Under the pieces are notes generated by a model. The model saw nothing but the letters and a program-made list of their open reading frames with translations, was not told where the DNA came from and searched no databases. Below are positions 26,496 through 35,522 of a stretch of DNA of 64,000 nucleotides, piece by piece (the stretch's first letter is position 1; the number at the start of each line of letters is the position of its first letter). The position numbers and the translations under genes were made by a program. The stretch is from Halorarum halophilum (GTDB taxonomy: Archaea > Halobacteriota > Halobacteria > Halobacteriales > Haloferacaceae), in contig NZ_CP058529.1 in the NCBI RefSeq assembly GCF_013401515.1, positions 3,224,001 to 3,288,000 on the forward strand. The letters are read 5' to 3'.

Positions 26496-27506
26496 ATGCG
26501 GATAGACGTCCACAATCACCTCCTGCCGGAACCGTATATCGACCTTCTCACAGAATGGGACACGCCCGTGGGCCTCGAGGTCGAAGATGGGAACCTCTAC
26601 ATGGCCCACGAGCGCTCTGGGACGGCCAGCGTCGCAGCCGGAAACAGGATTCCTGTAAACGAAGGGTTCACGGACGTCGAAACTCGGTTCGATTGGATGG
26701 ATGAATACGATGTTGACACGACGTTGGTCTCTGTATCCACCCCGAATCCACTTCACGACGCGTTTACTCCTGAGCAGTCGACGCAGCTGATTCGAGCCAT
26801 CAACGATGGTTTTGCCGAGCTGCAATCCGACTACCCGGGGCGCATCGCCGGACTCGGGATGCTCCCACTTCGAGAGCCCGAAGAGGCCATTGATGAAGTT
26901 GACCGGATCGCCACGGACCTCGACCTGCATGGGATCGCCCTTCCCACGTCGATCAACGGTCAGAAGCTGTCGGCAGAGGAGCTAGCACCTGTGTTTGACC
27001 GAATGGATGAGGTAGATCTGACGGCCTTTATCCACCCGCACGGAAACGTTCTCAGCGACGAGTTACACGAGGACGAGTCGTTCCTCAACCCGCTCGTGGT
27101 GTTCCCGACGGAGACGACGTTCCAGATCGCCCGCCTCATCTACGACGGGTTCTTCGACGACCACGAGTTCGACATCGTCCTCTCGCATATGGGGGGAGCC
27201 CTTCTTCAGCTGGCCGGCCGATTGAACAGGGGCCGTGACGAGATCGACGACCCTGAAGCTGGGCCGGAGAAACCGATACTTGAGTATCTTCAACGGTTCT
27301 ACTACGACTGTATCTCCTTTCACCACCCCGCCCTCGCGGCGGCGATCGACACCGTTGGGCTCGAACAGTTCGTGTTTGGCACGGACTTCCCATTTGATGA
27401 GGAAGACACTGAAACTATCGTGGCCGATGTCGAAACTGTGGTTCCATCCGAGTCGGACCGCGAACGCCTCATGGTCTCAAACGCTGCTGAACTGTTCAAC
27501 ATATAG
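26496..27506 (+). CDS. Amidohydrolase-2 family hydrolase/decarboxylase
   Basis: A 336-aa TIM-barrel metal enzyme. DVHNH at residues 4-8 gives the first metal-binding histidines, FIHPHG the next, SHMGG another, and GTDFPF holds the catalytic aspartate. This set matches Amidohydro_2 proteins, which include aminocarboxymuconate-semialdehyde decarboxylase, aromatic-acid decarboxylases and lactone hydrolases. It follows an importer and an IclR regulator, so it probably performs an early step on the imported compound. Haloarchaeal members are mostly uncharacterised; the reaction is not predicted. Confidence 0.85.
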   Translation: MRIDVHNHLLPEPYIDLLTEWDTPVGLEVEDGNLYMAHERSGTASVAAGNRIPVNEGFTDVETRFDWMDEYDVDTTLVSVSTPNPLHDAFTPEQSTQLIRAINDGFAELQSDYPGRIAGLGMLPLREPEEAIDEVDRIATDLDLHGIALPTSINGQKLSAEELAPVFDRMDEVDLTAFIHPHGNVLSDELHEDESFLNPLVVFPTETTFQIARLIYDGFFDDHEFDIVLSHMGGALLQLAGRLNRGRDEIDDPEAGPEKPILEYLQRFYYDCISFHHPALAAAIDTVGLEQFVFGTDFPFDEEDTETIVADVETVVPSESDRERLMVSNAAELFNI

Positions 27507-27879
27507 AAAACCGCAAACAAGCAGCGTAGCTCAACCTGCCCTATTCAGTGTCAACAACTCCCCCAAAAATTGGATATGGTAAATTAAATATCTATTATTC
27601 GAATCAGGGATATTACTCAAGATTCAATATAATAATTGAGATGGGTAGCGGACTTCTTCGGCCTTTGGGCTCTCTCATGGCCTCCTAGCGAATTTGATTA
27701 TCAGATAGATAATGCTACTATAAGTGCCACTAGGAAAATTGTCGGGCCATTACTTGGTTCTTTAGTAGGGGATTGCTGCTGTCTCCAAAAACCGATTGAG
27801 TGATATATCTGAACAGAGATAGAATGACAGAAAATGTATGCTATGTCGAAATCGGAATGAGGAAAATTTGAGATGTATG
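27507..27879. other. AT-rich intergenic region left of the DNA-transfer operon
   Basis: No gene is supported. The stretch is clearly more AT-rich than its surroundings and contains an inverted repeat (ATTATC-AGATA-GATAAT at 27697-27713). It separates two convergent operons and is a candidate boundary of the element to the right. No matching repeat at the other side was recognised. Confidence 0.5.
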
Positions 27880-29967
27880 CTATCGATTCGATAGTGATTG
27901 GGTGGCGCCACCGTTATCCACTGAAACCCCAAGCATTGTTTCGGAACCGTTCTCGCCTGGATCGAAATCGATCACCTCCGTCTCTAACGGAAGTGCCCGC
28001 ACCTCGAGACCGCGCCACTCACCGTCGACACCGACAAGAGCTTCCGAGTAGCCTGCCCGATCGTTCCCAGGAATCGCGTCCTGCACGAATCGCATCTGTG
28101 CGTAGTTCAGGCCGAACTCGTTGGCCCACTCCTCGTCCATACCGTCGAGCCGATGAAATTGCTTGACTGCACACTGGTCGAGGATGGCTTCCGACTCCGG
28201 ATGCTGGAAGAACTCGTCGACAGTCTGGGTGACAAGCTGGATTGAGAGATCGTGATGACGGTGATGGCGGAACACCGTCTCGAGGAAGGACAGGCTCGCG
28301 GTGTCCTGCATTACGTACCGCGCCTCGTCGATGCAGAATACGACCTCCTTCTCGGTCTCCTTTGCGCGTTCGTAGACGAGCGAGATGAGAAGTTGCATCA
28401 ATAGACTCGTGGTCCCACCGACGCTCCCCTCCTGCTGGCCGAGATCGAGATAGATGAGACCCTCATCACGAATATCGAACTCGGTCGGCCGCCCGAGGTT
28501 CTCGAACCGGCCGCCCTCGGCGAACGGTCGGAGTTGATCGATAAGCCACGTCGCATCGGCCCGTAACTTGTCCTCCTCCGCAGCCGTCCGAACGACGAAC
28601 GGTTGGGGATCGTCGACCAACGTCTCCAGGATATCGAGGACGTCCCTGAGCGTCGGGCTCTCGTTGGCGTGCGTGGCGATGTCGTCAGTGATCCCCTGCT
28701 CTCGATACGCATGGTCGATTGCGAGTTCGAGCGTCGTTCGCCGATCACCGAGGTCGACACCACGGAGGGCGAAGTAGTTCGTGAGGAAGCTCAGAACGCT
28801 CGCCTTCTTCTCGCTGAACGGGCTGGCGTCCTCGCCCATGGCGCGCTGGACGTGCTCCGGAGTCAGTTTGATCTCCAGAGGATTCAGCCCCATCGTCCCA
28901 CCGACCGTGATGCGACGGGCGCCGAGCGCGTCAGCGACGCCGGCCCAGTTGTTCAGCGGTTCGAGGATGATTCCCAGCCGGTTCGGCGACTGGGCGATCG
29001 ACCGGAGGAACTGCTGTTTAGCGCCGAACGATTTGCCAGAGCCCGGGTCACCCACGGTGAACTTGGCATAGCCGTTCTCGCGGGCGAAGGGGTCGATGAC
29101 GAGCGGGCTGTCCGTGTGACGATGGACGCCGACTTCAACCCCACCGGGCTCGAGGATCGTTGGCGTATGTGGTGAGGCGAGCACGGCCCCCACCGCTCCA
29201 CCGAGTGCGACGGCTTCACGGCCGAATGGATTGCCGGTCAGTGGGGCGGCAGCTCGGACAGCGAGATCCTGTGTGCAGATCGCCGTTTTCGGGGTGAGGT
29301 TCGCGGGCGTATCGCGGAGACGGCGGCGAACGGTCCGCACGTCCTCCCGCAGTGTTTCGCGAGAGTCGGCCCGGACGGTGACAAACATAGCCTGGCCGAA
29401 CACTCGCTGGCCGTTTTCGACGGCAGTGTAGGTGGCTGCCGCCTCGTGAGCGCGCTCCTGCAGGTAGCGCCCGTGGACACTCCGTTCGAGGTCGGCATCG
29501 ACCTGGAGGTCGTCGGCCACCTTCTGGAGTTCGTCACGGGCGCGTTCCTGATTCCTCGGCGTGATTCGAACCGTACAATCGAACTGGACGTCGGTGAGCG
29601 TGAACAGCTCGTTGAGGTAGCCGTCGGCGGGGTAGTCGGGCCAGTCAGCAACGTACAGCGTGCTCGTCCACTGCTCGCCGACACGGGCCGCTCTCGTCTC
29701 CCACTCGACGGCCGCAGGTGCGACAGCATGCTGCTGGCGCTCGGCGATCTCCTCGAGAACTGCCTGCTCGGCGTGGGCATCCCGCAAGACCGACTCGTCG
29801 AACACGGCACCGGGCTCGAACGGTTCGGGCTCCGCCCGACGATGCCACCACGTCGTGACCAGTACGCCGAGGAGCAGCGCCCCCAAAAGGGCAGTACCTA
29901 CTGGAAGCAAAGGCAACTCCGTGATGGGACCCTGAAGCGGGATGAGCGAGGACGGGAGATTACTCAT
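27880..29967 (-). CDS. VirB4/TrbE-like type IV secretion ATPase
   Basis: A 695-aa protein. A hydrophobic segment (about 24-40) anchors the N terminus. An N-terminal VirB4 domain (about 90-235) is followed by the ATPase core: Walker A GDPGSGKS (306-313), Walker B VVFCIDEA (542-549) and the helicase-like QLVTQTVDEF (577-586). VirB4 proteins power pilus assembly and substrate transfer in type IV secretion and conjugation; HerA/CedB-like relatives drive DNA import in archaea. The ATG at 29967 overlaps the stop of the upstream gene by 8 nt, which favours this start over longer frames. Last gene of a six-gene operon. Confidence 0.9.
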   Translation of the reverse strand: MSNLPSSLIPLQGPITELPLLPVGTALLGALLLGVLVTTWWHRRAEPEPFEPGAVFDESVLRDAHAEQAVLEEIAERQQHAVAPAAVEWETRAARVGEQWTSTLYVADWPDYPADGYLNELFTLTDVQFDCTVRITPRNQERARDELQKVADDLQVDADLERSVHGRYLQERAHEAAATYTAVENGQRVFGQAMFVTVRADSRETLREDVRTVRRRLRDTPANLTPKTAICTQDLAVRAAAPLTGNPFGREAVALGGAVGAVLASPHTPTILEPGGVEVGVHRHTDSPLVIDPFARENGYAKFTVGDPGSGKSFGAKQQFLRSIAQSPNRLGIILEPLNNWAGVADALGARRITVGGTMGLNPLEIKLTPEHVQRAMGEDASPFSEKKASVLSFLTNYFALRGVDLGDRRTTLELAIDHAYREQGITDDIATHANESPTLRDVLDILETLVDDPQPFVVRTAAEEDKLRADATWLIDQLRPFAEGGRFENLGRPTEFDIRDEGLIYLDLGQQEGSVGGTTSLLMQLLISLVYERAKETEKEVVFCIDEARYVMQDTASLSFLETVFRHHRHHDLSIQLVTQTVDEFFQHPESEAILDQCAVKQFHRLDGMDEEWANEFGLNYAQMRFVQDAIPGNDRAGYSEALVGVDGEWRGLEVRALPLETEVIDFDPGENGSETMLGVSVDNGGATQSLSNR

Positions 29968-31078
29968 CGACGGCCTCCCGAGGATGATGGTCGATCGCAG
30001 GCACCGTGCTGACGGCAGCGGCGGCGTCACCGTACTCATGGGTCTCGCCGTTCCAGAACTCCATGGCGAGCAGGTACAGTTCGGGCGTGTCGAGCCGGTG
30101 GCTCGACCAGCCCCCAGTGGCTCCGACGAGTTCGGTTTCGACCGCTCGGCAGCGCCTGTCCAGCAGGTCGAACAACTCAGCCCGGAGTTCGCCCTCGGTC
30201 AGGCGTTCGCGCCGGGTCACGAACGGGGTGACGAGGACGCCGAGCACCGGTATCCGACTCAGCCGCTCGGCGGGTGGCCGTTCGTCAGTGTGGCGGTTGT
30301 ACACCTCGAACGGCGTCACCTCCACACCGAGGTAGTAGTGGAGCTGCTGGGTTTCGGCGAGGTCAGCAGGCCGCCGTTCACGATACTCCTCCAGGAGCTC
30401 GCGAAACACCGGGTTCGCCGCGACGTCGTCGTCCATCAGTCGGTCGTCGATCTGGTCGATGAGTTGCTCCACCGGAAACGGACGCGTCGTCGCGTGGAGT
30501 GTCAGCGGAAAGTCGAGGTCGTTGTTGGCGAACTTCTCGGCGACGGCCTGACGGGACGCCCAGTCACCGGACATCGCGAAGTCCATGTTCGCCGGATCGA
30601 GCTGGAGCATCCCCACCATGGTCCCGTCGGATTGCTCGATTGCGCCGGCGCCGGGCCACGCCCGTTCGAGTCCCGTGAGATCTTGCGTACGCTCGTCCGG
30701 CGTGAACGGACTGTATTCGCGGACACCACCATCGGTCTGTCTCGCCGCGTTCGCTTCGTCACTTGAATGGCCCGTGGGAGCAGCGACGGTAACGCGTGGC
30801 CGGGCGAGATAGTAGCGAGCGACGTCACCGAGCCAGGTCCCAGCAGGGAGATGCGATGGGGAGGCCACCACGGCAGCGACTCCTGTGAGGATGCCGAGTA
30901 GCACGAGGGGAAGCACCAGTACGTCGATTCCAGTGAGGCCACCGAGAAGCAGTCCGACGGTCGGAAAGCCGACGAGGACGTACACGTCTCCCTCGGGGAT
31001 GTTGATGATCGGAAGGCGACTCTCTTCGCCGATAGCGTCCATGATGCGGCGGGACGCGGCGTCGTGATCGTTCGTCAT
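29960..31078 (-). CDS. Membrane protein with VirB3/PrgI-like N terminus and possible VirB4-like N-domain
   Basis: A 372-aa protein. Two adjacent hydrophobic segments lie at about 33-72, after a short soluble tail that includes NIPEGDVYVLVGFP; this arrangement resembles VirB3/TrbD/PrgI proteins. The rest is soluble and includes DGTMVGMLQLDPANMDFAMS, similar in layout to the N-terminal domain of VirB4 ATPases, but there is no Walker motif. VirB3 normally binds VirB4, and this gene overlaps the VirB4 start, so a membrane platform for the ATPase is likely. The assignment is by layout and context; sequence similarity needs a profile search. Confidence 0.6.
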   Translation of the reverse strand: MTNDHDAASRRIMDAIGEESRLPIINIPEGDVYVLVGFPTVGLLLGGLTGIDVLVLPLVLLGILTGVAAVVASPSHLPAGTWLGDVARYYLARPRVTVAAPTGHSSDEANAARQTDGGVREYSPFTPDERTQDLTGLERAWPGAGAIEQSDGTMVGMLQLDPANMDFAMSGDWASRQAVAEKFANNDLDFPLTLHATTRPFPVEQLIDQIDDRLMDDDVAANPVFRELLEEYRERRPADLAETQQLHYYLGVEVTPFEVYNRHTDERPPAERLSRIPVLGVLVTPFVTRRERLTEGELRAELFDLLDRRCRAVETELVGATGGWSSHRLDTPELYLLAMEFWNGETHEYGDAAAAVSTVPAIDHHPREAVDE

Positions 31079-31087
31079 CGTCGGGAC

Positions 31088-32236
31088 TCAGTAGTATCCG
31101 GGGTCGTTCTCGGTCCGCCGATACGAGGGAACGCCGCGCTGGCCGTTCGCGTCAACGACGACGTTGTCCTGGTTCGTTCCAGCAGTGTTAGCGGTCTGCA
31201 CGTGTTCGGTTTGTCCGCCTGTTCCGTTCGTACTCGATGCAACGCGCTGTGCGACTGCATGACCAGCAGCGGCTTTCGGCCCCCATCGGGCAGCCGTTGA
31301 GGCGGCATACGGGCCAGCGACAGCCCCAGCAGTGACGACTGCACCAGCGGTTACCGCGGCGCCAGTGGCGGTGCCGAGCACTGTCGCCGTCAGTGGGGAC
31401 GCGTACTTGAACAGCTTCCAGACGACGAGTACGGCAAGGAACGGAAGCGATGCTGCGAGGAGATAGCTGAGAAACGCGCTCTCGGGGGCTAGGGGTGCGC
31501 CGGTTCCCTCGCTGAACAGGAGGGCGTATGATTTGAACAGGACCGCGACCGGAAGCGGCATGATCGCCAGCGGGACGAACTTCAAACTAAGTGCCTTCGC
31601 AATTCGGGAGACGACAGGAAGATTGCCGAACGTGATGGCGATCGCCAACGGCATTCCGTACACGTAGATGTAGAGGAGGACTTCTCGAATGAACAGGAGC
31701 GCTTGGAGTACCCACATTGAGAGTCCTCCTAAGGTGGCCATTGAGAGCGCAAGGGCCGGATTGGAGAGGGATACACGCAAAAAGCTCAGCATGGCGCTTG
31801 TGACGACCGCTATGTCCGGTATCAATGCAATAGTGAATCCATCGACAAGATAGAGGGTTAAGACGCACACCCAATACCAGGTCACTATTAGAAATGCTCC
31901 AGTCCAAGCTGTGCTCCCTGTCTTCCTAGCTTCATACCTACTTCCCATTTTGAAAATACGAACAGTATGCCGTCCTTGGACACAAGTCACGAGCAACAGT
32001 AGTCCAACGAGCATCATTTCACCGCCTACGAGAGAATCATGGAGTTCAACCCATGGCTCGTTCGTTGGTCTTCCGAAAACAAACGATCCCTCCGTTGCGG
32101 GAGTTGGTGTACCAAATTGACTCTTTGCGAGAGTTCGATAGCCCTCGATTATGCCGCTCTGGAACCAGTCAATGATCCGTTCGACAGCATCTTCGAACCA
32201 TTTGAGTCCAATATCAACTAGCGAGATGTTACTCAA
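31088..32236 (-). CDS. VirB6/TrbL-like polytopic membrane protein
   Basis: A 382-aa protein with a soluble N terminus, about seven hydrophobic segments between residues 70 and 320, and a soluble Gly/Thr/Asn-rich C-terminal tail. This layout matches VirB6/TrbL channel components of type IV secretion systems (CedA in the archaeal DNA-import system). The start codon is TTG, overlapping the stop of the upstream lipoprotein gene as TTGA; translation is probably coupled. The gene ends 9 nt before the next one. The first half is visibly less GC-rich than the flanking operon genes. Confidence 0.7.
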   Translation of the reverse strand: MSNISLVDIGLKWFEDAVERIIDWFQSGIIEGYRTLAKSQFGTPTPATEGSFVFGRPTNEPWVELHDSLVGGEMMLVGLLLLVTCVQGRHTVRIFKMGSRYEARKTGSTAWTGAFLIVTWYWVCVLTLYLVDGFTIALIPDIAVVTSAMLSFLRVSLSNPALALSMATLGGLSMWVLQALLFIREVLLYIYVYGMPLAIAITFGNLPVVSRIAKALSLKFVPLAIMPLPVAVLFKSYALLFSEGTGAPLAPESAFLSYLLAASLPFLAVLVVWKLFKYASPLTATVLGTATGAAVTAGAVVTAGAVAGPYAASTAARWGPKAAAGHAVAQRVASSTNGTGGQTEHVQTANTAGTNQDNVVVDANGQRGVPSYRRTENDPGYY

Positions 32237-33054
32237 GGTTCCACCTCCGAGATCCTGACATTACAGGAAGGGAACCCTTCGCCTGTATACTCTACATTAT
32301 ATGACTTCCTGTGAGAGTCCTTACTAAGCTCAGTGAGGATTTTCACCGAAAACCTTCCTTCGACAGTCTCAGGTCCACATGAGATGTTACTGCCTGACGA
32401 ACCAAACGGTTGGGTGAAGCTGAAGATGTTTTCCTCCTCGTCAACCGTGATTAGGGCCTTCTCGCGATGTTCGTGAAGACCGCTCTCTGTATCATAGATT
32501 CCGCTCTCTTCGAAATCATTGGGTGTCGGTTGCGGAACGTCACCTTCGAAGCGAAGCTGCGTCACAGCATCTGGCCCAGTTCCGTGATTTTCCACGGTGA
32601 CAATGGCCTCTGATCGGATTGCCTGATCACTCGCTCCTTCGTACATCTCGTCGGGATGGTTCCGGCCGAGCTTCAGATCGGTAATCCGGACGTCCGGACG
32701 GATATCAAGACTCGCTTCGTCGACCGTCTCCTCATCGGCGATCGCGTGAACTTCGTACTCTCCCGGTGAATACGGCATCCCGAGGTCGATCGTTTCACGG
32801 GTCACACCGGCTGCTACGCTTCGCGTCGCGAACTCCGATCCATCCGGTTGAATCACCGTGAGCCCATCGACGGAAGCGTCCTCACGAAGCGTGACGACGA
32901 GCTGCATCTCGCTCACAGTGACGTCACGAATTGCACCATCAGATTCTCCCTGGCCATCGGGCGCCCCAGTACAGCCAGCAAGTGGGAGGACCGTGCTCCC
33001 AGCGATGCTTCCAAGGACTGTCCGTCGGTGGAGGTGTCGATCGGTGTGTATCAT
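32233..33054 (-). CDS. Tat-type lipoprotein of the DNA-transfer operon
   Basis: A 273-aa secreted protein. The N terminus has HRRTVLGSIAG and the lipobox LAGC, followed by an acidic beta-rich domain with repeated VTVE-like strands and two cysteines near the C terminus (SCGPE and PSCNVR) that could form a disulfide. Start ATG at 33054 overlaps the preceding stop (ATGA). It could play the part of a VirB7-like lipoprotein or a surface adhesin, but no family was recognised. Confidence 0.7.
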   Translation of the reverse strand: MIHTDRHLHRRTVLGSIAGSTVLPLAGCTGAPDGQGESDGAIRDVTVSEMQLVVTLREDASVDGLTVIQPDGSEFATRSVAAGVTRETIDLGMPYSPGEYEVHAIADEETVDEASLDIRPDVRITDLKLGRNHPDEMYEGASDQAIRSEAIVTVENHGTGPDAVTQLRFEGDVPQPTPNDFEESGIYDTESGLHEHREKALITVDEEENIFSFTQPFGSSGSNISCGPETVEGRFSVKILTELSKDSHRKSYNVEYTGEGFPSCNVRISEVEP

Positions 33055-34781
33055 AGGTATTCGTCGTACTGCAGGAATCTTCCGAGGCGTATGCCGCCGT
33101 ACAGGGCTGTGATGAACGGGATAGACCACCAGACCACCTCGGCGATGAGGGCCGTCCAACCGGAGATGGTCCACAACGGGTGCCAGGAGAGGCTCGCGGA
33201 GTCACCGACATACGCCGGATCATGTGAGAGCCACGAGCCAGGGTGGTAGCGGGCCGTGTAGCTCCCCGGTTCGTTGACAGTCACGACAGCGACGCCCTCG
33301 ACATTCGTCTCGATTCGCTGGCCGTTGACGGTGATGTACCCTTCACGTGCTTCCCCACCAATCGGAACGGCCTGTGGGTCGTCGCTCTGCGTTTCCGCGA
33401 GGTGAATCGGTACACCTGTGGTGGCATCGGAGAGTTCGATCCGGAGCGTCGCCGTAGACTCGTTCTGCTCCAGAACATCGATGCTCAGGTTGCTCTCGTG
33501 CAATGGGCGCTCAGCGTTCCCATCTGGCGTGCGGATGGTCGCATTCACCCCGCGCACGACTCCGTGGACGCGAAGCTGATCTGGGTCGACGTCCGTGTAC
33601 CGAAGCCCGAGCCCGTATGACCGCGTGTAAGAGGACGTGACAACGTCAACCGAGACGTTCTCGTGGAGTCTTGATGCGGGGGACTGACTTTCCGTCCCCC
33701 AGACGTCCAGGATCGTCGGCCCATCACGAACAGGTTCCGCACGTGGACCGATCTCCGATGGGTAGGCGTGGACGTACACCGGGCGAGCGTCCGAGTCGGT
33801 TCGCTCAGAGCCGTCGACCCGGGCGTGAACGAGTTCGTCCCAGCTCTCATCGCGGGCTGTGTAGTAGCGCCAGATACCACGGACCCGTGCCTCGCCGTCC
33901 GCGGTCAGCTGATAGCCGTGCCAGGGCTGGCTCTGATAGATTGCTACCCCCGCATCGCCGTTGGGATACCCAACCCGGTACTGCTCCACGACCGGGTCGT
34001 AGACCCTGACAGGAACGGAGTCGGAGACGGTGAGGTGGTCGGTGGTCATCTCCGACCCATTGCCGAGCCCTTCCGTCATCTGACCCGAGAGGGTGACGCG
34101 GATGTCGGCCTCGACCTTGAGGGTCGTTCGCCTGCTTCCGTTGGTCCTGTATTCGATGACGGGCAGTTGTGATCCATCAGTGACCGCCAGACGGTCGTCG
34201 CCAAAGTAGAGGCGAACCTCGCTCACCTCGTGATCGACCACCGACCAGCCACCAGAGCCGGTTTCTGTTGGTCCGTCCTCGGGGACTCGCACGCGATAGT
34301 CGACGAGTCCTCGGACCGTCCCGTGCGGCGCGATGTACAGTGGTGAAGTGCCCGGATCACGGTGAATTCGCGTCGACGGATGGACGGCGAAGAGTGACGC
34401 GTGTGCGTCCGCGATCGCCACCGATTCGGTTAGATTCGCGTCTGGTGGATGTACCGACGTCTCTCCATCGCCGGGTTCGAGGTTGCCGAAGTCGTGTGCG
34501 CTCCAGGTCGCTGCTGTCGCCGGTGGTCGTTTGAACGTGATGTCAGTGCAGTTGGCCAACTCCTCCATCGCGTGCTGCTCAGATTTCGAGCCGACCGATC
34601 CGTTCGGGTCAACAGTACAGCGATCGGAGTCCTTTGACCAGAGTGTCGCCGTCTCGTTGTCGTCGAGTGGGCTGTCCTCAGCTGTCTGCTGGGAGCGCTC
34701 AGTGGCAGCACCAAGTCCGACCACGACGACGCCCACGGCTACCAGGATGGCGACCAGCGCCTGCGGTGACTGCGATCTCAT
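33051..34781 (-). CDS. Large surface protein anchored by N- and C-terminal membrane segments
   Basis: A 576-aa protein. A signal-anchor helix follows MRSQSPQ (about 8-27), then about 500 acidic, beta-rich extracellular residues with several N-glycosylation sequons, an Ig-like/carboxypeptidase-regulatory-like repeat near the end (VNGQRIETNVEGVAVVTV), and a C-terminal hydrophobic pair around GWTALIAEVVWWSIPF. It has no recognised family. As the second gene of the operon, 16 nt after the VirB2-like gene, it may be the exposed contact or stalk component of the machine. Confidence 0.7.
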   Translation of the reverse strand: MRSQSPQALVAILVAVGVVVVGLGAATERSQQTAEDSPLDDNETATLWSKDSDRCTVDPNGSVGSKSEQHAMEELANCTDITFKRPPATAATWSAHDFGNLEPGDGETSVHPPDANLTESVAIADAHASLFAVHPSTRIHRDPGTSPLYIAPHGTVRGLVDYRVRVPEDGPTETGSGGWSVVDHEVSEVRLYFGDDRLAVTDGSQLPVIEYRTNGSRRTTLKVEADIRVTLSGQMTEGLGNGSEMTTDHLTVSDSVPVRVYDPVVEQYRVGYPNGDAGVAIYQSQPWHGYQLTADGEARVRGIWRYYTARDESWDELVHARVDGSERTDSDARPVYVHAYPSEIGPRAEPVRDGPTILDVWGTESQSPASRLHENVSVDVVTSSYTRSYGLGLRYTDVDPDQLRVHGVVRGVNATIRTPDGNAERPLHESNLSIDVLEQNESTATLRIELSDATTGVPIHLAETQSDDPQAVPIGGEAREGYITVNGQRIETNVEGVAVVTVNEPGSYTARYHPGSWLSHDPAYVGDSASLSWHPLWTISGWTALIAEVVWWSIPFITALYGGIRLGRFLQYDEYL

Positions 34782-34797
34782 TGCTGTCGAACACAGG

Positions 34798-35214
34798 TTA
34801 CCAGGGGACCAGGTCGACACACTGCGCGAGCGGGAGGTTCATCATCGAACCCGCGACCATGTACAACGGTCCGAGGACTAACAGGAGGAGCGCGGATTTC
34901 AGCGCGCCTCGTTTGTGCCGTTTGAGTCCTTCGCGCTGCTCGGGATGAAGGGTAAACATCTCTGCGAGCGAGTCCGCTTGCCAGACAACGACGACCCCGA
35001 TGACCCCGATCCCAGTTGTGAGCTGGAAGAATCCCGAGATCATCTCGGGGAGTCGTTCGGCCGCACAGACGGCGGATTCCTGTGCGACGACGGGTTCGAC
35101 GAGGGCGAAGCTGAGGAGGACAACTGTTCCGAGTACTCGACGCAGCACCTGCGAGCGGTACGGTTGGGTATCGGTTTCTGAACCTGTGTCGGATTGGACT
35201 TCTGTGGAGGTCAT
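34798..35214 (-). CDS. VirB2/CedA1-like small membrane protein (candidate pilin)
   Basis: A 138-aa protein. A signal-like helix (about 25-44) ends in VVAQES, a plausible signal-peptidase site; the mature part would be about 90 residues with two hydrophobic helices joined by a basic loop (QREGLKRHKRGALK). That is the topology of VirB2-family pilins. Two cysteines (AVCAAE and AQCVDL) flank the helices and may be paired outside the cell. First gene of the operon, as expected for an abundant pilin. Family assignment rests on topology and neighbours. Confidence 0.6.
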   Translation of the reverse strand: MTSTEVQSDTGSETDTQPYRSQVLRRVLGTVVLLSFALVEPVVAQESAVCAAERLPEMISGFFQLTTGIGVIGVVVVWQADSLAEMFTLHPEQREGLKRHKRGALKSALLLLVLGPLYMVAGSMMNLPLAQCVDLVPW

Positions 35215-35522
35215 GGTTGAGGTTGGGTCGTGTGCCGGGAACCCGGATCAACGTGGAGAGCTGAATCCCTGGTTCCACTATCTGTACATACAATATACTA
35301 TGGAAGAGTAGTTGAATATAATATTATTGAATTGGATAAAATACGCAACTAACAGGTGTATTGATGAACCAATCCCGACGCTGTTCTCCCCTGGTCGGGT
35401 CGGAACGTAGGACAGTATCTACTCGCGGTCCCCTGCCTGGTTCCGACCGCAGCCAATCGCCAATCTGAGGACCTCTATCAGGCGGAGGATTAAGACGCCC
35501 TCACGCGTTTCCACTCGTACTC
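35215..35522. other. AT-rich intergenic region right of the DNA-transfer operon
   Basis: No gene is supported. It contains an AT-rich run (about 35288-35345), which probably includes the operon promoter: a TATA-like sequence near 35291 on the minus strand would give a leader of about 50 nt. It also marks a visible step to higher GC content to the right. Confidence 0.5.
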
